Source of the DNA: Phoma sp. XZ068
Taxonomy: Eukaryota; Ascomycota; Dothideomycetes; Pleosporales; Didymellaceae
Assembly: GCA_004835665.1 (NCBI GenBank)
Contig: RBKR01000015.1
Coordinates: 372,001 to 436,000 of the forward strand
Direction: 5' to 3'
DNA: 64,000 nucleotides
Under the pieces are notes generated by a model that saw only the letters and a list, made by a program, of their open reading frames with translations, searched no databases and had not been told where the DNA came from. The stretch's first letter is position 1, and the number at the start of each line of letters is the position of its first letter. The translations under genes were made by a program, and so were the position numbers. This document shows, one piece after another, positions 45,105-56,189 of the stretch.

Positions 45105-47018
45105 TCACACAATCTCCTTAACGCCTTTGCCCGCCCCAAACCGCCCCAATCCAACCCCCAAACTCCAACTCTTCTTCCTCACCTTCCTCAAATCCTTCTC
45201 CTCCTTGACCTCCAGGCTATCCCCGCTCAATCTCGCAACCAAATCGCGCACGGGACTGCGACTCCGCTCGATGTTCCCGCTGTCAGCCCTGTCCGGCGAA
45301 CTGCACCGCGGCACGCCGAGGCTCTCGAATGTGGGCGTTCGAGTGGTCGCAGCCAAGGACTCAACTGTTGGCGTGCGGCCCTGGAGGATCTTGGGAGGCG
45401 ACGCAGAGCCAAGCGGTGGGGATGTAGCCGTGCTTTTCAGCAGTGGGCGGTCCTGCAGGCGCGGCGGCGAGATGGCGCGTGAGCCTGTGAGCGGGAGGGA
45501 TGTCGTGCTTGTGCCGGACATGGCTCGGAGGCGCGTGAGGGCGTCGAGTTCAGGCATGTGTTTGTGCGATGAGGAGTCCCCGCGGGCACTGGTTGGGCGG
45601 TCGGGGGTGCAGGGCCATGGGATGGCGAAGTTTGCTTCTGGCTCGAAGGGAGCCGAGGAGAGCGGTGGGGTTACGCGGAGGGTTGCTGCTAATCCTGTCG
45701 GGGCACTAGTCGGGGCGGTTGCAGGTGTTTGGCGCAGCGCGGGATGCAGCTTCGTTTCGCTCGGTGTGATGGGACTCGGTGCTGGTTTGGGCCCGAATTC
45801 CTTCTGATCGAGCAGTGTGGGCGATCTGGGACGCAGTGTGGGGTGAGTTGTCTCCAATCTCAACGAAGGTGTCTGTGGTTGAGGCGGCTGAGTGGTGGAT
45901 TTCGCGGAGCTTTTGGGCGAGCTGATGTTGGCGTTAGGTGAGGGTACCATGATGCGCGGCGAGGCTGAGCGTGCGCGTGGTGAAGCGTGAAGGACGTGTT
46001 TTGGAAGAGGGGGGAGGGGGCGGTTCATTGGCGGAAGAGGGCCCATGAGAGGCATGCTCTTGTTCGGGGAAAGCTGGCATGGTACAGCATTTGGGTCGTA
46101 CTTTGTTGCGGGCAGTCGAGGGAGGGAGGTGATTTGAGCAATGTCTTCGGACGAGGCGTGGATTGTAATCTCCAGTGAGTGTGTTGTGATCGCTGTGGTG
46201 TTTGATGTTTGCCGCGAGTGCAGCCTTGAGGGCGAAGTGGTAGATGATGCGCCTGATCCATCGGTATCGGATTGTGACGACGTGTCGTTAACAAGGTCTT
46301 CTGGGACGGACTCAGCCTTTAGGTTTGGCGAAGCGTTCGTAGTCGAAGGCTTGAACGTCCAAGGTATCGATTCCTTCATAAGGTCTTCGAGTTTCGACGG
46401 TGCTGACTGTGTGTTCCACTCTTCAAGCTTCTTGACTACCCAAGGATTTTGTGTACACCGAAGCTTCGAGAAATAGGCACTGCAAGCTTGAACGTTTGAC
46501 AGTGGATGGCCATAGTCGCGCAGATCGTCAAGCGTTGTCTGGAACTCGAAGTTGAAGTCCTCGAGGCTAGAATACCGATCCATGTGTAGGTTGAGGAAGT
46601 GGCAAAATGCATGATGATAGTCCTCAAACTTGAAAACGACGAAACGCCGATCAAGCGCTGCCAATATCTCCTGGGCGTTCATATTCGATGGTGGAAGTGG
46701 TGGGCTAGTGTGGAGGACGTCTTCCATTACTTCCTCGGACAATGAAAGGAAAATGTCTAATTTGACTTCGCGATCCTGTCGAACCCACGCCCGTCTCTCG
46801 TCAAGCAAACTCGGTTGTGATGTAGGCGTCTTTGGAGAAGTAGGTTTGGATCCTGACTTTGGCATGGGCATTGGATGTGAGCCATCACAGTGACCCCACG
46901 TCCCCTTGCTCTCGCAAGCGAACTTGATCCCACGGCGCCATCTCGAGTACTCGGCCCCTGTAGCATCTCCGTGAAGGATTGGTACGCTCGGTAGGCGCGG
47001 CGAATTGAGTGTCGACAT
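45105..47018 (-). CDS. Copia-Gag (UBN2)-like protein with long disordered tail
   Basis: The frame encodes 637 residues from the ATG at 47018. An in-frame ATG at 47105 exists, but the sequence CTTTAACAG just before 47018 looks like an acceptor of a 5' leader intron. Residues ~1-215 resemble the Gag core of Copia-type elements (UBN2 family). They run from YSRWRRGIKFACESKGTWGHCDG, through W-x-x-x-D-R-E-V-K-L-D-I and AQEILAALDRRF, to FLNLHMDRYSSLEDFNFEFQ and later AYFSKL. No CCHC knuckle, protease, integrase or reverse transcriptase follows, and no LTRs flank it. The rest is Ser/Pro/Thr-rich with PLPPLPK and many SP/TP sites, ending KKSWSLGVGLGRFGAGKG. The intact frame suggests a domesticated host gene. 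Function is unknown, and the family link is by pattern only. Confidence 0.75.
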   Translation of the reverse strand: MSTLNSPRLPSVPILHGDATGAEYSRWRRGIKFACESKGTWGHCDGSHPMPMPKSGSKPTSPKTPTSQPSLLDERRAWVRQDREVKLDIFLSLSEEVMEDVLHTSPPLPPSNMNAQEILAALDRRFVVFKFEDYHHAFCHFLNLHMDRYSSLEDFNFEFQTTLDDLRDYGHPLSNVQACSAYFSKLRCTQNPWVVKKLEEWNTQSAPSKLEDLMKESIPWTFKPSTTNASPNLKAESVPEDLVNDTSSQSDTDGSGASSTTSPSRLHSRQTSNTTAITTHSLEITIHASSEDIAQITSLPRLPATKYDPNAVPCQLSPNKSMPLMGPLPPMNRPLPPLPKHVLHASPRARSASPRIMVPSPNANISSPKSSAKSTTQPPQPQTPSLRLETTHPTLRPRSPTLLDQKEFGPKPAPSPITPSETKLHPALRQTPATAPTSAPTGLAATLRVTPPLSSAPFEPEANFAIPWPCTPDRPTSARGDSSSHKHMPELDALTRLRAMSGTSTTSLPLTGSRAISPPRLQDRPLLKSTATSPPLGSASPPKILQGRTPTVESLAATTRTPTFESLGVPRCSSPDRADSGNIERSRSPVRDLVARLSGDSLEVKEEKDLRKVRKKSWSLGVGLGRFGAGKGVKEIV

Positions 47019-48061
47019 TCTGTTAAAGAGAAAGGCGGCCGCAGCGCTCAAACGGGAAGCCGGGTGATCCGATGGGAAACAGCGCGACATAGGTTTCTCT
47101 GGCACAATAATGGCAAGTGGAACTTGTGCCCACGCATGCTGGATACCACCGCGACTATATGCTGCACCCTTCGAGGACCGAAGTGCGTGCAGGTGGTAAA
47201 CGAACCGCAGCCTCGGGCTTCAGCAGCCCTGGCAGGACTTCCGTGTCCCACAAGCAACGCGCATGGCCTTCGTCCAACAGGGGCCCCTGAAATGCAAGAG
47301 TCCCGTAGCGGGGGTTTGCTTCTTTGTTGCTGACCATTCCTGTCATTCTAGGCATATGTGTGATCGAACGAGGCTTGCGTGTGTGGAGTCAGCGGTTCGA
47401 GAGGGAGGAGCAGGGTCAATCAGCCAATCGCAATGCTGGTTGTGAGGCTTAGCGGGTCGAACTGGGTTGGTGTCGGGGATCAAAGGTAGTACACCAGGTT
47501 GATGTCCGAGAAGTGGCACCCTGTACGTTTCTGCTGATAGAAGGCAGTCAGGCGTAGACGGAGTAATCGATTCGCGAAGTGGTCAAGTCCGCAGGTCTAC
47601 GTTGTCTTGGTGTGCACCTGGAGATAATTGCGGGTGCTTCACAGAGGTTCCACTCCACGTCCACGATAAAGGGCTATGTAGAACGAGGCAACTGCATTGT
47701 TATGACAAGTATAGAACGGGACTATTGGTTCCAGAGTATGGGAATTGTGTGTATGCACAAGGCTCCGTCATCGAAATTGTGGTGCCGACGATGCGGTTCG
47801 CAGTCAGGCTGTGGGGGCTAATTTTGGCTCTGAGGTTTACCCCGGCCGGACAGTCTAGCTCCGAGCGAATGATTTTCCGTACCCTTGACCGTTTTGCTAC
47901 AAAGGATTGAGTAAGCCTTGATGCCGATTCCGATCATTTTTGGGCACCACGATTTCTGCGACATCGGATTGACCAGCGACAAAATTTAAAACCTACAACA
48001 TATACCTCTCAATCGCACAAACCTTCATCGAATCACTAGCATTAACCAGCTAGCGATCTTC
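47019..48061. other. 1-kb intergenic region
   Basis: Promoter or leader of the Gag-like gene and 5' flank of the tRNA. I see no gene. Confidence 0.5.
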
Positions 48062-48142
48062 GGCGTTGTGGCGGAGTGGTTATCGCGCAAGACTAGAAAT
48101 CTTGTTCCTTCGGGAGCGTAGGTTCGAATCCTGCCAACGTCG
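48062..48142 (+). tRNA. tRNA-Ser (anticodon AGA)
   Basis: The 81-nt sequence folds as a class II tRNA. The acceptor stem is GGCGTTG with CAACGTC plus discriminator G. The D arm is GCGGAGTGGTTATCGC. The anticodon arm is CAAGA-CTAGAAA-TCTTG, giving anticodon AGA (UCU codon; A34 normally becomes inosine). A long variable arm TTCCTTCGGGAG and T arm GTAGG-TTCGAAT-CCTGC complete it. The internal B box is GGTTCGAATCC. There is no intron. Confidence 0.96.
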
Positions 48143-48872
48143 TCTTTTTTGCGCTCCGTCTTGCATCCATCGTAAAGGTGGTGGTCGTGCTTCTTTTTGT
48201 GTGTCTGATAGTCTGCCCTTCATACCTAATGGTAACCTCAAGAAGTCATGCCAATTCCCGTGATGAAGGGGAGTGAATAGGCATGGGTTGTATATTGCCA
48301 CCCATAGCTTCCACGAACTTCAAGATGAAATGGGGAATAAAAAATTCTGTACTTGGACAGACTTCCATTCTTGCAACTCGTTGCATGTCATTCGGTTTTT
48401 AGAATGGATAAACAGCAGCAATTGCCAGGCACGAATGCAAGCACAGTCACTGAACGCTGCCGACATATGACCTAGCCACCGCCATCATCGTCATCGTCAT
48501 CTCCGTAACTAATTCAGACTTGGACGAGAAGTTGCTCATCTGACGCCGGAGGTACAGAGTTATAGCTCCGTCTGAGCCGACAGACTTTATAGGTATGAAA
48601 GTGACGACGATCATGAAGCACAGAACCATCAACTCACAACAACAGGGTTGATCAAATATTGACAGTCGTTCTGTGCGTTGTTGATCTCACTTAACTCCAC
48701 CTCCCCATCCCACCAGATATTAGGGCGGTGCTCAAGAAGCGGACATTGACATATAAAGGAGCCACAATGAATAGCTACTATCCCTAGGTCGACAAGCTAC
48801 CTGTCACCCACCCACCTACATCTCCCGAAATCCTGCTCTTATGTACAGTCATAGTAGTTTAGTGTCTAGAAG
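48143..48872. other. gene-free stretch after the tRNA
   Basis: Apart from the T6 terminator I see only short frames. The right end is the 3' flank of the Gly-rich gene. Confidence 0.5.
48145..48150 (+). terminator. RNA polymerase III terminator
   Basis: A run of six T starts 3 nt after the tRNA discriminator base, as expected for Pol III termination. Confidence 0.85.
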
Positions 48873-49082
48873 TTAACATCCTCCCCCACCACCATCACCT
48901 CCTCCTCCACCTCCTCCATCACCTCCTCCACCAAAGCCGTAATAACCACCAGCTCCGGGGCCGTGGTAGGCGGCGGAACCAGCAACGTGGCTAGTATGGC
49001 CCGTGGCAGGTTGACCACTGAATCTGGCAGGTTCGTTTTCACCGAGGCCGGTTGTGTGTGGGGTGCTTGACATACACCCCAT
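48873..49082 (-). CDS. small Gly-rich protein with MGC lipidation motif
   Basis: From the ATG at 49082 the frame gives only 69 residues. It starts MGCMSSTPHTTGLGENEPARF and ends in a Gly-rich tail with GGYYGFGGGG and Asp-punctuated Gly runs, the last residue being Cys. M-G-C-x-x-S fits the consensus for N-myristoylation at Gly2 with palmitoylation at Cys3, so it may sit at the plasma membrane. An upstream in-frame ATG at 49232 gives a 119-residue form, but this would bury the motif. The centre (GQPATGHTSHVAGSAAYHG) is His/Ala/Gly-rich. There is no TM segment and no known enzyme motif. The CCT/CCA repeats on the plus strand are simply its Gly codons. Function is unknown. Confidence 0.6.
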   Translation of the reverse strand: MGCMSSTPHTTGLGENEPARFSGQPATGHTSHVAGSAAYHGPGAGGYYGFGGGGDGGGGGGGDGGGGGC

Positions 49083-50031
49083 TATGCGTTCGGGATCGAG
49101 GCGTTGGATAAGTGAGACAGAGCACTTGTCATATGAATTTCGATGGTTCAAATGGTGTACCCTGCCTGGGAACAGGAGTTGATTTTGGCCAACCAAGGGT
49201 GAGAGTTTGACCGCTGTGAATGAATTGCGCAAATCCTAGTGAAGTGTTTGAGGGTCAACTTAAGTAATTTTTCGAAAACGAGGGCGCATCTTGGCCGAGA
49301 TAGTGTCTATGTGGTGCTTGGTAGAATTTAATCACACATCTCGCATTCATCTCGTGACGGTGCCTGGTGGAGGCTGTGCTGGAGTAGTGTAATGTGTGCG
49401 GTTGGTGGTACAGCGAGTCTGCCTACGTCTGAGCCTTGAGCGCCCAAGAGAATGTTGCAGGGATAGACAAAGATAAGGCACGTTCAAATAAACTCCTGTG
49501 GTACGAAAGGTAGAAGTAATAGTAGCGTTCAAATCATTCAGCACGACAACGTCTGTGCGGGGTATCGAATTTTTGGAAGGAGAACATGGTCATCGTCTGG
49601 AAAAGACGTAAGAGACAAAGATATAAGAGAGTCAAGGAACGAAGCTCGCTCGCTCTAGCGCGGAATGAATCGATGAAGACTGAAGACAGAAGGTTGTGTT
49701 CCGGATTGTCTTGTCGTGTCAAGTGGGCCTTCCAGAACGCCTTATGAATGACTTGGCCAGCCCTGTTCATCCACCAATCAGGTCTCTGACCCTAGTCATG
49801 GCTTCTGTCATCGGTAAGCTGCATGCACCCATCGCAAATGGCTCTAGTACTTACGTTCACCGGTATTGAGATGTCAAGTTTGTTTTCCGTAAATTACAGT
49901 CGTGGAGCTGGATTGAGGGTTTGGCGACAGTTGTTGTACAGTCGGCTTGTGCTGGCCACGAAACTCAATAGTAGCAGGTGGTTGTGCTCACTATGTTGAA
50001 TGCTTTAAGTACCGGATTAGTTCCCTGTTTC
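49083..50031. other. intergenic region
   Basis: 949 bp between the 5' side of the Gly-rich gene and the 3' end of the first cassette regulator. No supportable gene. Confidence 0.5.
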
Positions 50032-52130
50032 TCAGACTGTGCCTGACAGAAACCGCCATGGAAATTGATGGCTGTTCAGGTCGAACGTCGGCTTGAGGTT
50101 CCAAGGGGTATGCGATCTGTCATCGCCGTTGATACCATTCATCTTTGGCAACGGGAGGTCTTGTAGCAGCGACACGGTTCTACCAGACCCAGTCGCAAGC
50201 TGGAAGGTGCTCCCGCCGGGACTAGTCCTGCCGGACGAGCTTGCCAGGGCCATCTTCATCACAGCTGTGATGCGACGGAAACGCTCGAAAATATCCTCGT
50301 TGCTCTCTTGCGGATCGCGGGGGCGGGGCATCTGCGAGGCAAGCTGATCGCGGAAGTACTCGAAAGATTTTGCTACCTGTAGCTCGGTGGAGTCCCATCC
50401 AGGCATCGGTGATGAATGCAGCGCAAGCTTGCTTAGGCTTGTCATCGCAGAGACCAGATTGAGCCAGTCGACCAAACACAAGAACTCGTACTGACTTGAC
50501 TGCAGCTTTCTACTGTTATCCAGGAATTGTTCAATGGAACGAAGGCAAGTTACACGCAACGAGAGCTGAAACCCAGAAGCCCATGGCGTGCTGTCACGAT
50601 CAGTCAGTTCGATGGATGCTGCAGTTTTGTATAAGTACGTGTGTGCGGCAAGCTGTATCCATTGCAACGTTTCTAGAAAGGGTCAGTAAAGCCGTCAATA
50701 CGCGCGAAAGCTTTAACCTACTGAAGTCGCTGGCTTGCAATTTGGAAGCCAGACAGATGCTATCCCATTTCGCACTCAGACGTTTGACTTGCGAGCGAGC
50801 GATCAAAGCCTGCTCAGTCTGCGCTGTGAACGTCTCCCGCACGTCTTCGGTAAATTGGCAAATATCAACGAGGATGGGTAGTATCGCGTCTGACTTGTGC
50901 TCCCAGGACGATGCCAACTCAGATGCATACGTTCGGAGAGTCGTCGAGTACGAAATAGAGCGAGCTGCACCTGGCTCAGTAAGGCCAATATTGGATGCGA
51001 GATAATAGCAGCCGAGGTATGCCCGTTTTGCTTCTCTGTCTCTAGAATCTTCTCTGTGTAGAGGGCTTCTCATTGATGTTGAGAGGCTGTCTAAACCCAG
51101 GTCGCCTGCGATGCCAGCGCAGATTTGCAGAAGCATGGGGATCGAGACGGCTTGAGCATCCATATAATGATGATGCCACGCTACGAAGACCATGAGTCCT
51201 TGCAGTAAATCCAAGCTCCTCTCCCCCTTCATGACCTTGACTGTCACTATTTTGCGAAATTCGCGACTCAAGGTCAACTGTAGGAGCACCGAGTCGTAGG
51301 AAGCCACCGTCAAAACAGCGAACATCAACATGGGTCGTTGCTGAAGCAAATCGCGGCAAGTGCATTCCTTCGGCAGAGTCACGAATGGGAAGTAGTCGGC
51401 CATGGTCCGATAGGTGTCGACCAACATCTGCATGTGGACAAAACTAATTGACCGGATAACGGGATCAAGTCTGCCGAGGCATGACAATGCATCGTTGATC
51501 GATCCCCAAAAAGAGTGAGAATCCTCCGCATTAGAGACAGGGGCTGAAAGACCTGGCGCATTCGAAGTAGGAGGCGATGCCTTCACCGGTGCGGGCGCTG
51601 GCGGTGATGTTCGCTGGGCTGTCTCGGGAAATTGGGAAGGCACGGTGGTTACCGCCGGCAGTGCGGGCTGCAAGACTGAGACCGGCGCCATGGTCGCCAC
51701 GATTGCGGATATTTTGTCCAGCTTTTTGTCGAAGTCGCGCATCTTGTTAGGCGTCTGGCCGTCTACCCTGGGCTTTGCTGGCCTTCTGCGCGCGACATGT
51801 TCGATGCATTCGACGCGTGCTTTCTGACATCTGAAGCACGTGTTATGCCGAGGGGCGGCGGAAAAGTTCCGGGAAAACATACCTTTGGCATACAGAAGTT
51901 GTGTCCGAGGGGACACAACGAACCTTGTGCTTACGGCCTGTTGATGTTAGAAGAGGCGCGTGTAGTTTTGCGGGTTCCTTACAGCGCTCACACGCAAATG
52001 CGTTGCCTGATCTCCCTTCTCTTGCTTCCATGGCGATAGTGGAGCTGTGAGGTTTGGGAGATACCGAGGACTCGCTCTTCGCCGAGGGCCCCAAGGACTC
52101 CTGCATGTGTGGGGAAGTCCGTCCGATCAT
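50032..52130 (-). CDS. Zn(II)2Cys6 transcription factor (cassette regulator 1)
   Basis: Exons on the minus strand are 52130-51983, 51937-51883, 51830-50722 and 50672-50032, giving 650 residues. The zinc cluster only appears after splicing: Cys47, Cys50, Cys57, Cys66, Cys69 and Cys76 (ACERC / RKHKVRC / VCQRCQKARVEC). Two short introns (45 and 52 bp) break it. A weak coiled coil follows (MRDFDKKLDKISAIVATM), then a Pro/Ala/Thr linker, then a helical regulatory region from HMQMLVDTYRTMADYFPFVTLP through KGERSLDLLQGLMVFVAWHHHYMDAQ. It resembles the regulator at 56190-58134 in this middle region and shares an intron position with it. I chose the ATG at 52130; 52106 and 52031 are alternatives. It is divergent from the hydrolase gene, which suggests a regulatory link. 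Confidence 0.88.
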
Positions 52131-52617
52131 ACGCCAAGATCTCGGGGCAGGCTCCTGGTGTGGAGGAGGGGCGGACTCGTGCGCTGTGTAAATGCGGTAA
52201 ATGCGCAGTGGGCGCCCCAGGTGTTGATGGCCAAATAATGTCGACACGCGCCGCACGTTGAAGAAGTCACGGATCAGGCCGCAGCACGTTGAATTATGGT
52301 TTACCTTGCGCGAAGGCGCATGGGACCGAATTGCCAGGTTCGAACACCGGTGATGAGCGGATACCCGAGGTACCGGGAGATTGATGCTCCGGACAAATAC
52401 AATACTATCTTAGGATACAAGCATGCGCCAGTGCCGGCTACACGAGCCGAGTGGCTGCTCCGATCGCCGCGTGTGTTTGCTCTCCGAGGTCTGCTAGCTC
52501 AGCGCGAACAGCATGTTGAGGTTGATGGTGGTGCCACAGTCTAGTCCTATTAGACCGGATGGAGCGGCGTCCTCTCGCCGCAAGTCAAATTGGCATCAGG
52601 TGAGTAACACCAAAATT
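52131..52617. promoter_or_regulatory. divergent promoter between regulator 1 and hydrolase
   Basis: 487 bp between two divergent starts. An in-frame extension of the hydrolase upstream of 52618 includes a donor-like CAG|GTGAGTAAC, so the hydrolase may have a 5' leader intron. Confidence 0.45.
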
Positions 52618-53327
52618 ATGACTTCGAACAGTCATAGCGACCACGACAGCTACGTGAGGTCGGGCTTCGCTGGGAAAGTAGGATGGGGAAGCAAACCTGC
52701 GCTCCTACTCGTCGACGTCTGCAATGCATACTGGAGTAAAGGTAGCCCTCTAGATACCAGCGAAAACCCGGCTGCGGCGGCGACACCTGCCTCGATTGCG
52801 AAACTCGTCTCCGCCGCCCGCGAAGGACAAGTGCCTCTGATATGGACACGGATTGAATACACAGAGCCAGACATGTCGGATGCTGGCATCTTCTACTGCA
52901 AAGCGCCGTTGCTGAAGGTGTTTTTGAAAGGAAACGAAACAGGCCTGGAGAGCTGGGTGCCAGGGCTAGAGCCCCAGAACGGTGAGCTCATCATTGCCAA
53001 ACGATACCCAAGCGCATTCTTCGCCACAGATCTCAGTACCCGTCTACAGCTGAAGGGCGTGGATACGCTAGTCATCTGCGGTGTCAGCACGAGTGGTTGT
53101 GTGCGAGCGAGCACTTTGGACGCAATGTGTCTGGGTTATCGTCCAATCGTAGGCCTTGGCGTTCACAACTGTGAATCATGCTCACCACCACACAGGTCGT
53201 CAGTGAGGCTTGTGGGGACCGTTCGAGAGCTGTACATGATGCCAACATTTTCGATATCCAGGCGAAAATGGCGGACGTGGTGTCTGAGGACGAGGCCATC
53301 GAAAGACTTGAGGCTGGGTGGATATAA
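52618..53327 (+). CDS. isochorismatase-family cysteine hydrolase (N-carbamoylsarcosine amidase-like)
   Basis: Exons 52618-53148 and 53196-53327 give 220 residues. The family triad is complete: Asp33 in LLLVDVCNAYW, Lys128 in IIAKRYPSAFF and Cys161 in CGVSTSGCVRAS. A cis-peptide-type GVSTSGC turn precedes the nucleophile. TSGCVRASTLDAMCLGYRP and VVSEACGDRSRAVHDANIFD are closest in feel to N-carbamoylsarcosine, biuret or maleamate amidohydrolases rather than true isochorismatases, so hydrolysis of a small C-N amide or carbamoyl group is likely. The exact substrate is unknown. The intron after YRPI ends CACACAG and restores the family sequence. There is no targeting signal. It lies between two Zn2Cys6 genes and next to an MFS transporter, which suggests a catabolic or detoxification cassette. 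Confidence 0.92.
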
Positions 53328-54032
53328 GAGATCTGTCGTCACGATCCCGATTTACTCCGACACGTGTAAATTCAGGCCCCCATGTACATTTGTGCTCCAC
53401 ACAAAATGGCTCAAGCTCTCCACTATCTTGGCTCGAAACGTGGATTGAATGTCTTTTACCAGTCTATGCGGTCATCGCTGACACTATAGCACGATGGATT
53501 GTCCTGCATATCCCCCTCAATCACGTTCGCCCAGCCACTTCATTAACACTTCAGGACTATAATGCAGTTTGCAAAGAGGTTCCTCAGAAGGAGGACTATC
53601 GAGTCAGATTCTCGAAATGGTATTGAACGCCCTATGATTCGTTCACGCGGCTTCCAGATCGACCTGCGAACACCTGTTGTTCGAGCATCGACCTGCGCTA
53701 GCCCACCCCGCATTCACCCGCACCCGCAAACTAGGGCCCAATTGCGGCTCAAACTCGCAGCGCGACATCTTTAACTACTAAGCTCGTTTTCTCTCACTAC
53801 GGATGATAAGAAAATAGTGTCCGCGGCCGCCTACATGATTAACAATAACGATACGGATCAAGATGGATTGAAGAATATTGCACGTATCCTAGCTTCAGCC
53901 ACTCCCAGAGACCATTAACATCTAACAGGGGAGCCGTTACCAATGTCCAAATCACGCTAGCAAACCTCCATAATAAAGCGCGCGCAGAGTTGTGGTGTGG
54001 CGACGTTGATACCTGCGTGTCATAGCAAAGCC
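53328..54032. other. convergent spacer in the cassette
   Basis: 705 bp between the 3' ends of the hydrolase and transporter genes. No supportable gene. Confidence 0.5.
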
Positions 54033-55966
54033 CTATGCTTCGCTGCTCTTCTGAGACATCCTAGTGTCCTCGTGGCATTGCTGTTTCTTTCTGATATCTT
54101 TCCAGCCCATGCCAAAGCTAACCACAGTTGCCAACACAGCAAGGCCGATCAAGAAGTAGAAAACATTCCGCAGGCTGTCAGAATACGCTCTCAATAGACC
54201 ATTCAGCTCATCTTCATGTCCAGCAGGTACGATGTCTCGCACAGCACCAGCACCCGACCCAGCTTTTAGCGCTGAAGCGACAGACACTGATGGTGCGTAT
54301 TTTGGAATCCTTTCTGTCAGCGTCTGAGTGAATATCGTATTGCTAATGACACCGGCAACTGAAGTACCGAAGTTTTGGAAGAAGATGAGTACGGCCATTG
54401 CGACGGGTATCTGAGTTGGTGTCACGGCATTCTGGACAGCTATGATGGGCTGTGAAACGTCAGCATGAGCTGTTCGACCTTCTTATTGAGGCGATTCAAG
54501 GTTTTGAACGACTTACGACTTGCATGCCAGCTCCTCGACCGGCGCCGAAGACGATTTGGTATCCAATCCACAGGGCGGCGCTAGTTGTTGGAGTCCATGT
54601 CGAGATAAGACCAGCACCAATTGCCGTGAGAACACCGCAGAAAGGGCCCCAGGGGAGGTAGTAACCTTGTCTTGTGACTAAATTGTCAGCACACTATAAT
54701 CCAGCTTGCTGACTTAAATCTGTTACTTACTCGCAGCTCCAGTGACCACAACGAACAGCAGAGCACTGAGAATACTAGGCAGAATGTGCACCCCACTCAA
54801 TGTGGGCCCCTCCCCCTTGACGGCCTGGAAGTACGTTGGAAGCCAGTTACTCGCAACGATACTGCAGCACATCAGCGCCGAGCCGAATACGCAACTAGTC
54901 CACACGATTCTCGTTCGAAGCATGCTGCCAGGAATCATGGCTCTATCCCCCATTCGGGCTTCCCAGGCGATAAAGATTAGGGACGTGACTCCAGCACCAC
55001 AGATCAAGCCAATGATAGTCGCGCTGTTCCAGGCATACGTGTTCCCGCTGCCAAACTGCAATGCCATGAGGAACATGACTGCTGCTGGCGCAAAGAGCGC
55101 AAACCCTACAAGATCGAGTTCAGGCAACACTTTTCTGATCAGACTCATGGATAGTGGTTCTTTCTTGATCATCTCCGGAATTCTCACGAACGCGAACAGC
55201 ATGGCAGCAACTCCGCCGATTGGCAGGTTAATGTAAAAGCAATAACGCCAGCTCACATGCTCAGTCAGCACGCCGCCGATGAGCGGACCAGCAACGATGC
55301 CGAGTTGTGTGAAACCGCCAAGTATGCCAGTGTATAATGGACTCTTGTCGAGTGGAACAGCACTGGACAGGATAGTGAAAGCACCATTGAAGATGCCAGC
55401 CGCGCCTAGACCGGCGATGACGCGGCCGCCGATGAACATTGAGGAAGATGTAGCCACGCCGCATATGAGAGAGCCGATTTCGAAGAGAACGGTGAATGTA
55501 AGGTATGTGTACTGAAAATTGTTAGACATGCAGGAGGTATGAGGTGGGTAAGCTGAGATGATAGGGAATTACCTTGTTGCTGAAATTGGTGTACAGCTTT
55601 CCAGAAAGTGGTTGTAGGCTTGCACTTATGCAGGGTCAGCCTTTTGAGCTTGGATACTGTAGCAGACTCGATACACGTACGTTGCCAGGCTGTAGGCGCC
55701 AATGTACCAGCCGGCGTCAGGTAGGGTATTAAACTCGGTAGTGATTCGAGGGATGGCCTGGTTATGTGAGTATCTCGCGGCAGACTTTGATTGAGCTATG
55801 AGCTTACAGTACCAATAATGGACATGTCAAGCAGGACCAAAAAGCTCACAAGGGTTATGCTTCCGAGGACAAGCATTAGCCTGAGACCTGTAAGGTAGTC
55901 ACGATCATTTTGATCGACAAGTCCGACCTGGCGCCCGGGTTCTTTCGTTTCTGGAGCGGAGTGCAT
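54033..55966 (-). CDS. MFS drug/metabolite transporter (14-TM type)
   Basis: Exons on the minus strand are 55966-55808, 55757-55681, 55624-55573, 55511-54731, 54677-54517 and 54449-54033, giving 548 residues; every phase closes. The protein has the order expected of the 14-helix drug:H+ antiporter group. This includes LVLGSITLVSFLVLLDMSIIGTAIPRIT (helix 1 with the D-x-S-I-x-x-x-A-I-P signature), SLQPLSGKLYTNFSNK (motif A loop), GLGAAGIFNGAFTILSSAVP and GPLIGGVLTEHVSWRYCFYINLPIGG (motif C plus the W-R-x-x-F-Y-I-N-L-P-I-G block). A late FFQNFGTSVAGVISNTIF helix and a charged cytosolic tail end it. Such pumps export toxins or secondary metabolites. It lies between the hydrolase and the second regulator, and the gap to regulator 2 is about 220 bp. 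Confidence 0.93.
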
Positions 55967-56189
55967 CTGTGCTTGCAAAGCTTGTGAACAGAAAACTTAG
56001 ATAATGCGACCAAAGAGTGGTGAAGGAAGGCAGTTGCAAGTACCGATGAACTTAAGATAACATTATAATGTGTGTAACCGGAGGTGTTGCGTCATTCTAT
56101 ACTGCGAATCCCGATAGGCAGTAATCCCAGAGTGAAGGTATAGAAATTGGCACACATCCCAATTCCGAAATCCGATCCGGTATAGTCTT

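Noticed and set aside
45127..45807. 226-codon plus-strand frame
   Set aside because: Antisense shadow of the Gag-like gene; Arg/Gly/Val-rich and without motifs.
52325..52350. T-arm-like GGTTCGAACACC sequence
   Set aside because: Stem pairing fails in both orientations and no anticodon or acceptor stem surrounds it, so it is not a tRNA.
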